Below are positions 53,775 to 62,086 of a DNA stretch of 64,000 bases, in pieces. Each line of letters opens with the position of its first letter. Position 1 is the first letter of the stretch. A model generated the notes under the pieces. It made no database searches. It was given only the letters and a program-made list of their open reading frames with translations, and was not told the DNA's origin. The position numbers and the translations under genes were made by a program. The stretch is taken from assembly GCF_000337835.1 (NCBI RefSeq), contig NZ_AOLM01000003.1:1-64000 (forward strand), in the 5' to 3' direction. Source of the DNA: Haloferax sulfurifontis ATCC BAA-897 (lineage in GTDB: Archaea; Halobacteriota; Halobacteria; Halobacteriales; Haloferacaceae).

Positions 53775-54245
53775 GGGGGAAATTGCGGGAAGCGCCGACT
53801 TAGGTGTTGTCAAACCCGTTGGCTATTCGGCACCGAAATGTGACGGTCGGTCGATTTCTTCGGCGTTTTTCTGAGCTTCATGATTTCCACGGGAGGGCGA
53901 AATTTATATCCTCAGACGACCATACTACGTCTTAGAGTACATTCAGCCGTTCGAGAATATTTGTCGCGCCGGCGGGTGATTCGTCCGCGCGCGACTCGGT
54001 CGGCGCTGTGCTCGCGCGTCGCGGCGGTCGTCTCACCGACGAACGTCGCGACTCCACCGCGTCGTCTGTGAGGGAGGCGGTCCCGCTGTCAGCCGTCTTC
54101 GTCCGCACGCGAGGTGTCCAATTGTCATAGTGTTACTGGAGTCCCCCGATTCGGCCCTCTGGTACCCCGCTTGCCCGCGCTGAAGGCGGTCACTGCCGCA
54201 GGGGCGCAACTACTTTATACGCTCATTCGGAGGCTTTCATCAGAG
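53775..54245. other. Intergenic region with bidirectional TATA-like site
   Basis: 471 bases without a credible gene. AATTTATATC at 53901-53910 reads as a good TATA box in both directions: on the minus strand it could start the mrp operon with a leader of roughly 100 bases; on the plus strand it would drive an unannotated transcript. Plus-strand frames here are Arg-rich and not protein-like. Confidence 0.45.
54214..54219 (+). promoter_or_regulatory. TATA box of the winged-helix gene
   Basis: TTTATA ends 27 bases before the ATG at 54246, so transcription probably starts at or within a few bases of the start codon. Confidence 0.6.
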
Positions 54246-54584
54246 ATGGACGGACGTGCGTCGAGCGACGAACTCCTCGATATACTCGGAGACACCGAGT
54301 CCAGGGCACTGCTCGTGGCGCTCCGCCGTGAGTCCCGCACTGCCAAGGAGCTCGGTGAGACGCTCGACCTCTCGCTTCCGACCGTGTACCGACGGCTCGA
54401 CCGGCTGTGCGAGTGCGGGCTCGTCAGTTCGGCGACCGAGGTCCGCGACGACGGCACGCACCGCCGCCGCTACGACTGCGACTTCGACGAGACGGTCGTC
54501 TCGCTTTCTACCGAGGGGTTCCGGACCGAGGTCCGCTCGACCCCCACGTTATCGAGCGAGCGAGCCGAGACCGGAACCGACTGA
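54246..54584 (+). CDS. Winged helix-turn-helix (ArsR-like) transcription regulator
   Basis: 112 residues; ATG at 54246, leaderless. Winged helix at about 10-75: ALLVALRRESRTAKELGETL, then the recognition helix LPTVYRRLDRLCECGLV and a wing with TEVRDDGTHRRRYDCD. A disordered tail follows. Two cysteines near the recognition helix (LCECG) could sense metal or redox; untested. No obvious effector domain. Confidence 0.85.
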   Translation: MDGRASSDELLDILGDTESRALLVALRRESRTAKELGETLDLSLPTVYRRLDRLCECGLVSSATEVRDDGTHRRRYDCDFDETVVSLSTEGFRTEVRSTPTLSSERAETGTD

Positions 54585-54733
54585 CGACCGACCGTCCGCG
54601 TCCGTGGCTGTCGCGTCCGTTGCGGCCCGTCGAGCCTCGCTTCGCTGTCGTGTCTCTCAGCGTATCGGGTGCTAAACGGCGTCTCACCCGGACTGAGAAC
54701 CGGTTTTTCAGCGAGAGAAACTACACCTCTACA

Positions 54734-54739
54734 TTTATA
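54734..54739 (+). promoter_or_regulatory. TATA box ahead of the mini-ORF
   Basis: TTTATA 25-30 bases before the ATG at 54764. Confidence 0.6.
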
Positions 54740-54763
54740 GCGACAACTGACAATCTGAGATTC

Positions 54764-54832
54764 ATGATACGTCCAGGCGCGCGCTCCGGGCAGGGAGACG
54801 CGCAGCGTCAGGGCAGGGGGGGAAACGAATGA
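54764..54832 (+). CDS. 22-residue leaderless mini-ORF coupled to the next gene
   Basis: [20 protein letters not shown] plus NE and a TGA stop. Its ATG sits just where a transcript from the TATA box at 54734 should begin, and its stop overlaps the next start as ATGA. The basic Gly/Arg/Gln composition is unlike halophile proteins, so it more likely serves translational coupling or regulation than encodes a folded protein. It could instead be plain 5' leader. Confidence 0.4.
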   Translation: MIRPGARSGQGDAQRQGRGGNE

Positions 54833-55251
54833 TAATCGACCCGTCACGGATGGCATCCGTCAACGGACCGGGACCAGACAGCGAAGTCGCGATGGACGCG
54901 CTCCGGGGGACTGCGAAGGGGGCAGTCTCGCTGGTCGCCGTCTACGGTGCGACGGCGTTCGACCTGTTCCACGTCGGCGAGACCGTCCGAGAGGACTTTC
55001 GGAGCCGAGACGAACTCGTGGCGCACCTGAGTTCGCTCGCCGAGGAGACTCGGCGCGAGTTCATGGAACGCGGGCTGTTCTCCGGGCTGAGCCCGGTGCA
55101 AAACAGCGTCGAGTACCGCTTCGAGGAACGCGACGGTTACGGCGTGTTGCAGGTCTACTGCGGCGGCCGCGGCATGTTGCTTTTCGTCGAACCCGACGAG
55201 AACGTCGAGCCGCTCGTGAAGACCGCGTCACAGCTTCTCGGCGGGATGTAA
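54829..55251 (+). CDS. Haloarchaeal conserved hypothetical protein
   Basis: 140 residues; ATG at 54829 ([11 protein letters not shown]); an internal ATG at 54850 is possible. A helical N-terminal half ([23 protein letters not shown]) is followed by a beta-rich C-terminus ([28 protein letters not shown] is conserved-looking; core [14 protein letters not shown]). No known function. Start overlaps the mini-ORF stop. Confidence 0.7.
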   Translation: MIIDPSRMASVNGPGPDSEVAMDALRGTAKGAVSLVAVYGATAFDLFHVGETVREDFRSRDELVAHLSSLAEETRREFMERGLFSGLSPVQNSVEYRFEERDGYGVLQVYCGGRGMLLFVEPDENVEPLVKTASQLLGGM

Positions 55252-55389
55252 CCGCCGCTCCGGAGCGCCGCGCTCCGGACCGAGAATCAGGGTCGGACCG
55301 AGAGCGGTCGCGCTCGTCGCCGTCCCCTCCACGAGAGGCGATACCGCACGGCGTGGGTCAGCGTGTCCGAGAGCCTTCGAACCGCCACA

Positions 55390-55395
55390 TTTTAT
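55390..55395 (+). promoter_or_regulatory. TATA box of hpt
   Basis: TTTTAT 24-29 bases before the ATG at 55419. Confidence 0.6.
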
Positions 55396-55418
55396 GCCTA
55401 ACCGGGGAAACGAGCGCC

Positions 55419-55985
55419 ATGGACCAGTTGCGGCAGTCCCTTCTCGACGCGCCGATCATCGAAAAAGGAGACTACGAGTACTTCGTTCATCCCATCAGCG
55501 ACGGCGTTCCGATGCTGAAGCCGGGGCTCCTCCGCGAGATCGTCATCAAGATAATCCGCAAGGCGAACCTCGAAAACGTCGACAAAATCGTCACGCCCGC
55601 GGCGATGGGCATCCACATCTCGACGGCCGTCTCGCTGATGACGGACATCCCGCTCGTCGTCATCCGCAAGCGCGAGTACGGCCTCGACGGCGAGGTGTCG
55701 CTCCACCAGCAGACGGGCTACTCCGAGGGCGACATGTTCATCAACGACGTCAACGAGGGCGACCGCGTGCTCGTCCTCGACGACGTGCTCTCGACCGGCG
55801 GCACGATGAAGGCCGTTCTCGACGCCCTCGACCACATCGGCGCGGACGTCGTCGACACCGTCGCCATCATCAAGAAGGCCGGCCCGAACGAGCTCGACGA
55901 CTCCGAACACCACGTCAAGACGCTCATCAACGTGACCGTCGAAGACGGTGAAGTCGTCATCGTCGACGAGCACGGCGACGACTGA
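55419..55985 (+). CDS. hpt: Hypoxanthine/guanine (purine) phosphoribosyltransferase
   Basis: 188 residues; ATG at 55419. Archaeal Hpt/Apt-like PRTase: PRPP motif [14 protein letters not shown] near 117-130, the Ala/Gly-rich strand TPAAMGIHI, and flexible loop [19 protein letters not shown]. Salvages hypoxanthine/guanine with PRPP. The archaeal family has been called adenine PRTase in some annotations; base specificity is not proven by sequence. Confidence 0.9.
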   Translation: MDQLRQSLLDAPIIEKGDYEYFVHPISDGVPMLKPGLLREIVIKIIRKANLENVDKIVTPAAMGIHISTAVSLMTDIPLVVIRKREYGLDGEVSLHQQTGYSEGDMFINDVNEGDRVLVLDDVLSTGGTMKAVLDALDHIGADVVDTVAIIKKAGPNELDDSEHHVKTLINVTVEDGEVVIVDEHGDD

Positions 55986-56090
55986 CCCGACACGACACCG
56001 ACGCGGCCGCGGCGTCACAGCCGCGTCGCCTTCTCTCGCGGATTTCCGCCTCCGCGGGGCCTTTTTGTGACCGGTCCGTACCCGGGAGCG

Positions 56091-56765
56091 ATGACATCGG
56101 CGCTTTTCATCGTCAGCGAAGACGGTTACTGGGGCGAAGAGTGCATCGAGCCGCTTACGAGCTTGACCGACGCCGGCGTCGACGTGACCGTTGCGACGCC
56201 GACCGGCGGCGCGCCGGTCGTCGACGAGCGCTCTGTCGACCCCGAGGAGGTCGGCGAGGAACTCGCCGAGCGCGTCGTCGAGGTCCACGAGAACGACGAG
56301 CGACTGCAGAATCCGGAGCCGATTGCACGGGTCGACGCCGACGAGTACGACGCCGTGGTGTTCCCCGGCGGCCACGGGACCGCGTGGGACGTCAATCAGG
56401 ACCGACACGCCCGGCAGGCGCTCCTGCAGGCGGTCGCCGGCGACGACTCGAAGGCGCTCGTCGTCTGCCACGCGGTCGGCATCCTCGGGTTCACCCGCGA
56501 GGCCGACGGCTCGTTCCTCGTCGAGGGCCGCGAGGTCACCGGCTTCCCCAACGAGTGGGAAGAGGGCATCGTCGACGACGACGACCTGATGCCGGACGGC
56601 CGGAAGCTTCCCTACTGGGTCGAAGACGAGGTGAAGGCCGCCGGCGGCGTCTGGGACGCCGAACTCGACAGCGACACCAGCGTCACCGTCGACGGCGACC
56701 TCATCACCGCGCGCGGCCCCGGCTCGTCGGCCGCGGCGGCCCAGACGCTCTTGGACGAACTGTAA
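56091..56765 (+). CDS. DJ-1/PfpI superfamily protein
   Basis: 224 residues; ATG at 56091. Nucleophile-elbow cysteine C126 in LVVCHAVG with the acidic partner in WGEECIE (E17) and FPGGHGTAWD. The YDAVVFPGGHG block places it with Hsp31/class I glutamine-amidotransferase-like chaperones and glyoxalase III-type enzymes rather than PfpI proteases. TATA-like CTTTTTG about 25 bases upstream. Confidence 0.88.
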   Translation: MTSALFIVSEDGYWGEECIEPLTSLTDAGVDVTVATPTGGAPVVDERSVDPEEVGEELAERVVEVHENDERLQNPEPIARVDADEYDAVVFPGGHGTAWDVNQDRHARQALLQAVAGDDSKALVVCHAVGILGFTREADGSFLVEGREVTGFPNEWEEGIVDDDDLMPDGRKLPYWVEDEVKAAGGVWDAELDSDTSVTVDGDLITARGPGSSAAAAQTLLDEL

Positions 56766-56845
56766 GACGCGAACTAGTCGGTCCCATCGGGGCGGCATCC
56801 CCGCGCAGGAGAACGTTTTTTCGTCGGTCGGTCGTCCGAACTGGT

Positions 56846-57691
56846 GTGGAACTCGCAACGCTCTCGCTCGAACCCGGTGAACGGTTGAGCGGGTCAGAAC
56901 TCAACTCGCGGTTCGACCGCGGAATGACGGGACGGGGCATCGAAATCTGTTACGACGACGACGACCAACGATATCTCCGTCTCTTTTCGAGCGACACCGG
57001 GCCGTACGGCGACGACGTGACCGGCGGCGAGTTCACGTACATCGGAGAGGGACGGACCGGTGACCAGACGCTCACCGGCGGAAACAAGTTTCTCGCGCGG
57101 GCGAAACACCACCCGTTACCGATATTCTTCTTCCACCGAAAATCGGGTGAAGCCGACTGGGTGTACCAAGGTCAAGTCGAAGTCGTCGATTACGCGTGCG
57201 GCCCGTTCGAAGGCGACGACAGGGACGTCTATCGATTCGTGCTCCGCCGCCGTCACGAAACGCGGGAGCGAGTCGATGAGGAGGAAGCCGCGACAGACCT
57301 CGCGCCCGCGGAACGCACCGAGACGACGCGGAGCCGAATCATTCGGAACACGGCGCTCGCGACCGAGTTGAAAGCGCGGTACTCCCACACGTGCCAAGTC
57401 TGTGGAGAGCGCCGTCGCCGGGGGGTTCACGACGGGTACGCCGAAGCGCATCACCTCAGACCGCTCGGTCGACCTCACGACGGTCCGGACGTCGAGGCGA
57501 ACCTCCTCGTCCTCTGTCCCGACCACCACGCGGACTTCGACTACGGCATGATTGCGGTCGACCCCGAGACGCACACCATCTCCCACGCCTACGAGCGCGA
57601 GTTAGACGGCGATTCGCTCTCTGTCCGCGAGGACCACGACCTCGGTTCCGCGTTTCTCGACTACCACAACCGAACCATCGCGTCGTTTTGA
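56846..57691 (+). CDS. Putative SRA/YDG-like plus HNH endonuclease
   Basis: 281 residues from a GTG at 56846, with TTTTTTC about 28 bases upstream. Residues 10-135 resemble an SRA/YDG modified-base-reading domain (GPYGDDVTGG, then FTYIGEGRTGDQTLTGGNKF: the GxGxxGDQ/GN pattern). Residues 180-235 are an HNH nuclease: C183-C186, EAHH (H202, H203), N219 and CPDHH (C224, H227). Together this is the layout of McrA/type IV restriction enzymes that cut modified DNA. Activity and base specificity are inferred. Confidence 0.75.
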   Translation: MELATLSLEPGERLSGSELNSRFDRGMTGRGIEICYDDDDQRYLRLFSSDTGPYGDDVTGGEFTYIGEGRTGDQTLTGGNKFLARAKHHPLPIFFFHRKSGEADWVYQGQVEVVDYACGPFEGDDRDVYRFVLRRRHETRERVDEEEAATDLAPAERTETTRSRIIRNTALATELKARYSHTCQVCGERRRRGVHDGYAEAHHLRPLGRPHDGPDVEANLLVLCPDHHADFDYGMIAVDPETHTISHAYERELDGDSLSVREDHDLGSAFLDYHNRTIASF

Positions 57692-57700
57692 CCGGTCTCG

Positions 57701-58000
57701 TTATTCGATTTTGAACACGGCCTCTTCGATGCCCTCGCTTCGGCACTCCGGACACCGCGAGGGGTAGTTCACGGGGTCGTCGAAGGCGTTGAACCCGCAG
57801 TGTTTGCACTCCGGCGGCGCGACGAGGAACTGCTCGCCTTCTTCCCCGTGGACCGTTCGGGCGACGTGTTGGAGGTGGCCGTACACCGACGACACCGAGA
57901 CGCCGACGCTCGCCGAGAGTTCGGAGGCCGTCGCGGGGTCGTCGCGGAGGGCGTCGGCGATGCGCTGGCGGGCCGTCGTGTCGGACTCCCGGGCTGTCAT
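57701..58000 (-). CDS. Winged-helix regulator with C-terminal zinc ribbon
   Basis: 99 residues. HTH at 10-50 (ARQRIADALRDDPATASEL ... VSSVYGHLQHVART), then a zinc ribbon with C64-C67 (CKHCGFN) and C82-C85 (CPECRSEG). Similar small regulators are widespread in archaea. Divergent from the nucleotidyltransferase 113 bases away, which it might control. Confidence 0.85.
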   Translation of the reverse strand: MTARESDTTARQRIADALRDDPATASELSASVGVSVSSVYGHLQHVARTVHGEEGEQFLVAPPECKHCGFNAFDDPVNYPSRCPECRSEGIEEAVFKIE

Positions 58001-58113
58001 ATCGCTGGGTTGGGAGCCGAAGGGAAAATCCCTTGCGCCGCCGCCCGCCCAGAAATGTCAGCAATATAGAGAGGATGCAAAAAGGCCTTGTCCACGTGGC
58101 GGGATTTGAGGAT

Positions 58114-59082
58114 ATGAAGGCTGTCGTCCTTGCCGGTGGGTACGCGACGCGTCTGTGGCCGATTACCAAACACCGACCCAAGATGTTCTTGCCGGTCGGT
58201 GACCAGACGGTCATCGACACCATCTTCGAAGACCTGGAGGCCGACGACCGGGTCTCCGAGGTGTTCGTGAGCACGAACGAGCGCTTCGCCGACGCGTTCG
58301 AGGAGTACATCGACGAGTCGCCGTTCGAAAAACCGACGCTGTCGGTCGAAGACACGAGCGAAGAAGACGAGAAGTTCGGCGTCGTCGGCGCGCTCGCCCA
58401 ACTCATCGACCGCGAGGAGGTCGACGAGGACCTCGTCGTCATCGCGGGCGACAACCTCATCAGCTTCGACGTGGCCGACTTCGTGGACTTCTTCTACGAG
58501 AAGAACGCGCCGTGTCTCGCCGCCTACGACGTGGGCGACAAAGAGCTCGCGAAGGCCTACGGCCTCGTCGAACTCGACGGCGACCGCGTCATCAACTTCC
58601 AGGAGAAGCCCGAAGATCCCAAGAGCACGCTCGTCTCCATCGCCTGCTACGCCATCCCGGCGGGCGACCTCCCCAAGTTCGACGAGTATCTCTCCGGCGA
58701 CAACAACCCCGACGAGCCCGGCTGGTTCATGCAGTGGCTCCAGCAGAACGGCGACCTGTTCGCCTACACGTTCGACGAGGCGTGGTTCGACATCGGGACG
58801 CCCCAGAGCTACCTCGACGCCGTGGCGTGGTACCTCGGCGGCGAGAACTACATCCACGAGTCGGCGACGCTCACGAACACGGAGGTCGGAACCAACGTCC
58901 ACGTCATGGCCGACGCGGTGGTCGAAGACTCCGTCCTCGAAGAGTCCGTGGTGTTCCCCGGGGCGGTCATCCGAAACGCGGAGCTCAAAAGCTCCATCGT
59001 CGACGAGGAGACCCACATCGATAGCCTCGACCTCTCGAACGCCCTCATCGGGGCGCACTCGCGGTTGACGAACGGGCAGTAA
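58114..59082 (+). CDS. Sugar-1-phosphate nucleotidyltransferase (glucose-1-phosphate thymidylyl/uridylyl-type)
   Basis: 322 residues; ATG at 58114 (MKAVVLAGGYATRL). Signature LAGGYATRLWPITKHRPKM, catalytic Asp in VIAGDNLISFD, sugar contact EKPEDPKSTL, and a C-terminal left-handed hexapeptide-repeat region (LTNTEVGTNVHVMADAVVED). It activates a sugar phosphate with NTP for glycan or S-layer glycosylation; substrate unknown. The frame is open upstream to 58033 without family similarity. Confidence 0.92.
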   Translation: MKAVVLAGGYATRLWPITKHRPKMFLPVGDQTVIDTIFEDLEADDRVSEVFVSTNERFADAFEEYIDESPFEKPTLSVEDTSEEDEKFGVVGALAQLIDREEVDEDLVVIAGDNLISFDVADFVDFFYEKNAPCLAAYDVGDKELAKAYGLVELDGDRVINFQEKPEDPKSTLVSIACYAIPAGDLPKFDEYLSGDNNPDEPGWFMQWLQQNGDLFAYTFDEAWFDIGTPQSYLDAVAWYLGGENYIHESATLTNTEVGTNVHVMADAVVEDSVLEESVVFPGAVIRNAELKSSIVDEETHIDSLDLSNALIGAHSRLTNGQ

Positions 59083-59106
59083 CGCGGTCGCGCGGTTTCG
59101 TATTTC

Positions 59107-59817
59107 TTAGCCGAGGTACGCGTCGGTGATGCGGAGCCTGCCGTGGGTCCCCTCCCACTCCGTCTCGTACTCCAGTTCGATGGGTCGGTCCATGTGCGGA
59201 CCGTCGGTGACGAGCGTCTCGAACTCGCCGCCCTCGCCGAGGATGTGGACGCCGTACCGCTCGTTGAGCGCCTCCAGTTCGTCGAGCGCGTCGGCGTCGA
59301 GCGTCCGGCCGAGCCACGACTCGTCGAGGCCGTGGGCCGCGACCTGAATGATGGTGATTTCGAAGCCCGCCGCGAGCATGGCGTCGCCGAGTTCGCGGGG
59401 GTCTTCCTGCCACAGCGGGGCGAACAGGTCGATTCCGAGGCGGTCGCACATCGCCTGAATCCGGTCGGTCTGGAACTCGCTTTCGATGGCCCCGGCGGTG
59501 ACGCCCGCGAGGTCGATGTCGGACTGGAGGTCCGACAGCGCCGCTTCGAGGGGTTCGAGTTCGGCGTCGCCCTGCGCGCCGGAGTCGGCGGCGTCGGTCG
59601 CTTCGAGGTCGCCGGGGTGGACCTCCACGAGCTCGATGCCGGTGCTCTCGGCGGCGAGCGCGGCGAGGTCCGTCGCCGGCACGTGGTACATGTACGAGTC
59701 GTCGCTGGGGTGGACGGTCAGGAGGCGGGTGACGTTCAACCCCTCTTCGAGCGCGCGGTAGAGCGCCCACGAGGAGTCCTTTCCGCCGGAGAAGAGGCTG
59801 ACCCACTCGGCTGTCAT
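59107..59817 (-). CDS. dph6: Diphthine-ammonia ligase (Dph6-like ATP pyrophosphatase)
   Basis: 236 residues. PP-loop SLFSGGKDSSWAL at 7-19, DUF71 core (GVTAGAIESEFQTDRIQAMC, LGIDLFAPLWQEDP, GFEITIIQVAAHGL, GEGGEFETLVTDGP). Dph6 amidates diphthine on elongation factor 2. Archaeal members may have related roles. Same strand as, but about 80 bases downstream of, the CysD-like gene; the three PP-loop genes may be one unit. Confidence 0.88.
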   Translation of the reverse strand: MTAEWVSLFSGGKDSSWALYRALEEGLNVTRLLTVHPSDDSYMYHVPATDLAALAAESTGIELVEVHPGDLEATDAADSGAQGDAELEPLEAALSDLQSDIDLAGVTAGAIESEFQTDRIQAMCDRLGIDLFAPLWQEDPRELGDAMLAAGFEITIIQVAAHGLDESWLGRTLDADALDELEALNERYGVHILGEGGEFETLVTDGPHMDRPIELEYETEWEGTHGRLRITDAYLG

Positions 59818-59895
59818 GGAGGCGATAACGTGTTGGGGGAGATAGGCGCTACGGTGTTCGCGCGGCGGCCCCGCGTCTGCGTGACTCGCGTGAGA

Positions 59896-60849
59896 CTACA
59901 TATACCCCAAATCGCGGAGCCGACCCATCAGGTCCTCTTTGTCCTGCGCGCGCCCCTCGCGTTCCGCGCTCGCGCCGAGGTCCTGCACCCACGCGGGGCG
60001 GTCGTCGGACTTCGCCGAGCCGGATTCGGTGCCGAGCGAGCGGTAGCCCTCGAAGTACTTCGGCGAGACGGGGAGGTCGGCGGGTTCGACACCGTCGGGA
60101 AGGTCGTCGATGGACGCGGGGACGTGACCGGCGGGGTAGCCCTCGACCGAGTCGGGGACGATGCACTCCCAGAACGCCGCCCACACGTCGGCTTCTTCGA
60201 ACTGGAGGATGGAGTGGACGCGGTCGTGCGGCGGGTATTTCTCGGAATCGTGGCGGGGGCTGAAGAACGTCTCGTCGGCGCGAGACTCCTGTTCGTCCCA
60301 GCGGACGCCCGAGAAGACGCCGTCGAAACCGCGGTCTTCGAGGGTGTCGTTGAGCGCGACGGTCTTCAGCAAGTGGTTGCCCTCGAAGCTGTCGGCGTCG
60401 AGGACGACAGTCTCGCCCTCGTAGCCGAGGCGGGCGAGTTCGCGTCGGGTGTCGTCGCCGAGGTTCGAGACGGGAATCTCGTCGCCGGGTGACGCGCCGA
60501 GACGTGCGATGTCCTCGTTGCGGGCGACGACGAGGTCGAGGCCCCAGCGGTCGGCCCACTCGCGGACGAACGCCTCGGTCTCGTCGAAGTGCTCGAAGTG
60601 GTCGATGAAGACGACCGGCGGCACGGCGACGCCGGTGTCGTCGGCGACCTCGCGGACGACGTAGAGGACGAGCGTGGAGTCCTTCCCGCCGGTCCACATG
60701 ACGGCCGGGCGCTCGTACTGTTCGAGCGCGGTCGCGGTCACCGCGGCCGCCTTCTCGAGTTTGTCCGCCAGCGTCGGGTAGTCCGCGGCGGTCTCCTCGC
60801 GGCCGTCGTCGTAGTCGACGTGGAGGTAGTCGGGAAACGAGAGGCTCAT
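59896..60849 (-). CDS. CysD/PAPS-reductase-like PP-loop protein, paralogue 1
   Basis: 317 residues. PP-loop WTGGKDST at 52-59; GVRWDEQESRADETFF resembles the ATP-sulfurylase-subunit (CysD) RRDEExSRAKE segment. Only one cysteine (WECIV) and no ECGLH tail, so thioredoxin-dependent PAPS reduction is unlikely. The C-terminal RAQDKEDLMGRLRDLGYM is shared with the neighbour. Probably binds ATP and a sulfur or related substrate; the exact reaction is unknown. No cysN nearby. Confidence 0.82.
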   Translation of the reverse strand: MSLSFPDYLHVDYDDGREETAADYPTLADKLEKAAAVTATALEQYERPAVMWTGGKDSTLVLYVVREVADDTGVAVPPVVFIDHFEHFDETEAFVREWADRWGLDLVVARNEDIARLGASPGDEIPVSNLGDDTRRELARLGYEGETVVLDADSFEGNHLLKTVALNDTLEDRGFDGVFSGVRWDEQESRADETFFSPRHDSEKYPPHDRVHSILQFEEADVWAAFWECIVPDSVEGYPAGHVPASIDDLPDGVEPADLPVSPKYFEGYRSLGTESGSAKSDDRPAWVQDLGASAEREGRAQDKEDLMGRLRDLGYM

Positions 60850-60971
60850 ACGACAGGTGTCGCTCGCAGAGCATATCGCTGTTTCCGCTGTGGGACGGTC
60901 GCAGTCGCTCTCGAAGCGGGGCCGCGAAAAAGTGACCGCGTGGCGACGTTCGCGTTAGATATCGACCGTCG

Positions 60972-61949
60972 TCACATGTAGCCGAGGTCGCGCAGGCGCT
61001 CCATCAGGTCCTCTTTGTCCTGGGCGCGGCCCGCGCGCTCGGTCGTGTTCTCCATGTCCTGTAGCCACGCCGGTTCCTCGGCGGACTTGTCGGTCGAAAC
61101 CTCGCTTCCGAGGCTCCGGAAGCCGGCGAAGTACTTCGGCGAGACGGGCACGTCCTCCTGCGTGACGCCCTCGGGGAGGTCGGTGTCGCTCGTCGGGACG
61201 TAGCCGTCTTCGGGGTAGTTCTCGACGGTGTCCGGGACCGCGAAGTACCAGAAGGCGTCCCAGACGGCGCTCTCCTCGAACTGGAGGATGGGTTGAATGC
61301 GGTCGTGCGGGGGGTAGATGTCGGGGTCGTGACGGGGGCTGAAGAACGTCTCGTCGGCGCGGGCCTCCTGTTCGTCCCAGCGGACGCCGGAGATGACGCC
61401 GTCGATGTCGTACTCCTCGAGGGTGTCGTTGAGCGCGACGGTCTTCAGCAGGTGGTTGCCGACGTAGGTGTCGAGCAGGAAGGGGAACGTGTCCTCCTCG
61501 TACTCGAGGATGTTGCGGATGTGGTGCTGGTTGTGCTCGGAGAGTTCGGAAACCGGGATGTCGTCGCCGGGTTCGAGGCCGTTCTCGTCGACGTACGCGC
61601 CGACGTCCTCGTTGCGCGCCCAGATGACGTCGAGGTCCCACTCGTCGGCCCAGTGCTCGACGAAGTCCATGATCTCGTCGAAGTGCTGGTAGTGGTCGAT
61701 GAAGACCGCCGGCGGGACGTCGAGGTCGTAGCGCTCCGCGACCTCCTTGATGAAGTAGAGCGTGAGCGTCGAGTCCTTGCCGCCAGTCCACATCACGGCG
61801 GGGTTCTCGTACTGTTCGAGGCCCTGCTTCGTGACCTCGATGGCCTTCTCGATTTTGTCCTCGATACTCGGGTAGTCCTCCGGCGTCTCTCCCTCGCCGT
61901 CGGTGTAGTCGACGTCGAGGTAATCCGGGAAGGCTTCGGCTTCCGACAT
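60972..61949 (-). CDS. CysD/PAPS-reductase-like PP-loop protein, paralogue 2
   Basis: 325 residues, clearly paralogous to the protein encoded 120 bases downstream along their common strand (shared WTGGKDST, VFIDH.(Q/E)HFDE, GNHLLKTVALNDTLE, GVRWDEQ.(A/S)RADETFFSP, RAQDKEDLM). It contains no cysteine at all, which excludes a cysteine-dependent reductase. Promoter side has AT-rich AATTACATC near 61955-61965. Tandem duplication is ancient: the two differ throughout. Confidence 0.85.
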   Translation of the reverse strand: MSEAEAFPDYLDVDYTDGEGETPEDYPSIEDKIEKAIEVTKQGLEQYENPAVMWTGGKDSTLTLYFIKEVAERYDLDVPPAVFIDHYQHFDEIMDFVEHWADEWDLDVIWARNEDVGAYVDENGLEPGDDIPVSELSEHNQHHIRNILEYEEDTFPFLLDTYVGNHLLKTVALNDTLEEYDIDGVISGVRWDEQEARADETFFSPRHDPDIYPPHDRIQPILQFEESAVWDAFWYFAVPDTVENYPEDGYVPTSDTDLPEGVTQEDVPVSPKYFAGFRSLGSEVSTDKSAEEPAWLQDMENTTERAGRAQDKEDLMERLRDLGYM

Positions 61950-62086
61950 GGTGTGTAATTACATCTAATTAGGCAGTGTAAATGCTTTTTGCCCGAGAAG
62001 TCGCGTGCGCCGTGATACCGCCGAACACGATTTGGGCCGCTGGCTCACGTGATTCGGCGGTGACGAGATGGGGAGATACGACGCGG

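Noticed and set aside
48870..53843. Long plus-strand frames across the mrp operon
   Set aside because: His/Arg/Asp-rich shadows of membrane protein genes on the other strand.
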